A stretch of DNA of 5,917 nt from an uncultured Collinsella sp. (GTDB taxonomy: Bacteria; Actinomycetota; Coriobacteriia; Coriobacteriales; Coriobacteriaceae). The notes beneath the pieces were generated by a model that was not told the origin of the DNA, made no database searches, and worked only from the letters and a program-made list of their open reading frames with translations. The first letter of the stretch is position 1. Each line of letters opens with the position of its first letter. The translations under genes were made by a program, and so were the position numbers. The stretch spans positions 1-5,917 of the forward strand of contig CABUUE010000098.1 of NCBI GenBank assembly GCA_902494685.1, read 5' to 3'. Of the stretch, positions 4,974-5,917 are shown in pieces.

Positions 4974-5917
4974 ATGGATCTTATCGCCCAGCTCGCCCGC
5001 GAGCTCAATCTTAAGGCCGCCAACATCGAGGCGGCCGTCAAGCTCATCGACGAGGGCAACACCATTCCCTTTATCTCGCGCTACCGCAAGGAAGCCACGG
5101 GCGGCATGGACGACGTCGCCCTGCGCGCACTCGACGAGCGCCTGTCCTACCTGCGCAATCTTGAACAGCGCAAAGAGGACGTCATTCTGCTCATCGACGC
5201 CCAGGGCAAGCTCACGCCCGAGCTCGAGCAGCAGATTCGCGAGGCCACGCAGCTCCAGCGTGTCGAGGACCTCTACAAGCCCTACCGCAAAAAGCGCATG
5301 ACCCGCGCGCAGAAGGCCCGCGAGGCAGGCCTGGAGCCGCTTGCCAACATGATCATTATGCAGGCCTCGGCCAAGGGCAGTGCGCTCGACGCCGCCGCAG
5401 CATACGTCAATGAGGAGGCCGGCTTCGACACGCCCGAAAAGGCGCTCGCCGGCGCCGCCGACATCGTGGCCGAGACGGTAGCCGAGGACCCGGAGAACGT
5501 CGCCGATCTGCGCGCCTTTACGCAAAACACCGCCGACATCGTCGTCGAGGCCACCGACCCCACCGAGAAGACCCCCTACGAGCCCTACTACAACTTTGAC
5601 GAGCCGCTGCGCCGTATACCCAACCACCGCGTGCTGGCTATCGACCGCGGTGAGCGCGAGGGCAAGCTCCGCGTGCGCGTGAACGTCGACGGCGCTGCCG
5701 CCACGGCACGCCTCGGCAGCCGTTGGCCCCGACGCCAGGGCGTGTTTGCTCCCATCTTCGATGCCGCCATCGCTGACGGTTACAAGCGCCTCATGGCCCC
5801 CTCGCTGGAGCGCGAGGCCCGCGCCAAACTCACCGTCCGCGCGCAGACCGAGGCCATCAATGTCTTTGCCAAGAATCTCGAGGGCCTGCTCTCGGCACGC
5901 CCCGTGCGCGGCGCCCG
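4974..5917 (+). CDS. tex: Tex-type transcription accessory / RNA-binding protein (5' part, truncated by window end)
   Basis: The frame is open from the ATG at 4974 to the window edge, giving 314 complete codons of a protein normally about 700-800 residues long. Tex is a cytoplasmic nucleic-acid-binding protein tied to transcription and RNA metabolism. The N-terminal Tex region is clear: NTIPFISRYRKEATGGMDD (residues 29-47), then RVEDLYKPYRKKRMTRAQKAREAGLEPLAN with the family's LYxPYxxKRxTRAxxAxxxGLEPLA pattern, and LAIDRGEREGKLRV later. The window stops just before the expected YqgF/RuvX-like nuclease-fold domain; the helix-hairpin-helix and C-terminal S1 domains lie outside. The start is secure: AAGGAG (4964-4969) sits 4 bases before ATG, and MDLIAQLARELNL fits the family N-terminus. 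A terminator and a 409-bp gap separate it from the upstream operon, so it is probably an independent housekeeping gene. Confidence 0.95.
   Translation, partial: MDLIAQLARELNLKAANIEAAVKLIDEGNTIPFISRYRKEATGGMDDVALRALDERLSYLRNLEQRKEDVILLIDAQGKLTPELEQQIREATQLQRVEDLYKPYRKKRMTRAQKAREAGLEPLANMIIMQASAKGSALDAAAAYVNEEAGFDTPEKALAGAADIVAETVAEDPENVADLRAFTQNTADIVVEATDPTEKTPYEPYYNFDEPLRRIPNHRVLAIDRGEREGKLRVRVNVDGAAATARLGSRWPRRQGVFAPIFDAAIADGYKRLMAPSLEREARAKLTVRAQTEAINVFAKNLEGLLSARPVRGA

Noticed and set aside
4613..5065. Minus-strand frame in the gap before tex
   Set aside because: It crosses the operon terminator, the inverted repeat and the tex start, has no Shine-Dalgarno-supported start, and shows no protein-like pattern.
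4956..5627. Minus-strand frame inside tex
   Set aside because: Gly/Val/Leu-rich antisense shadow of the clearly conserved Tex N-terminal region.

Overview
The window is GC-rich DNA with strong C/G preference at third codon positions, AAGGAG-type ribosome binding sites and tightly packed genes. Together with the flavour of the proteins this suggests a gut actinobacterium of the class Coriobacteriia, Collinsella-like. That is an inference from composition and gene style; there is no rRNA or other taxonomic marker here.

Layout. (1) Positions 1-66 look like the last 21 codons of a rightward gene, followed 5 bases later by a strong intrinsic terminator (72-105). (2) A leftward LysR-type regulator (139-1017, or to 1050 with the alternative start) converges on that terminator. 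(3) An intergenic region of about 200-230 bp (1018-1250) separates it from three rightward genes. It holds three copies of an ACCTGCG(A/C)AAA motif, an imperfect palindrome, candidate promoters and a leader hairpin. (4) The rightward set is an NAD-type short-chain dehydrogenase/reductase (1251-2132), a 12-helix MFS carrier of the oxalate/formate antiporter (OFA) type (2198-3454) and a Gfo/Idh/MocA oxidoreductase (3524-4564). The gaps between them are 65 and 69 bp, and each can fold into a hairpin without a U-tract. (5) A terminator at 4635-4670 closes the set. (6) The 409-bp gap 4565-4973 also contains a large, well-conserved inverted repeat (arms 4731-4760 and 4863-4892). (7) The 5' part of tex, encoding a conserved transcription accessory / RNA-binding protein, starts at 4974 and runs off the right edge.

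How the genes probably work together. The LysR protein most likely senses a small molecule and controls the divergent set. The MFS carrier brings in (or exchanges) a small, probably anionic and hydroxylated substrate, and the two NAD(P)-dependent dehydrogenases oxidise or reduce it in the cytoplasm. The substrate cannot be read from the sequence. Three residue-level oddities suggest chemistry outside the best-studied members: Thr at the usual catalytic Ser position of the SDR, Val at the usual catalytic Asp position of the Gfo/Idh enzyme, and Tyr where OxlT-like carriers have a helix-11 Lys. Nothing in the window indicates a phage, an insertion sequence with a transposase, CRISPR, or a defence system. 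The least explained elements are the inverted repeat before tex, the repeated operator-like motif, and the unassigned catabolic trio.
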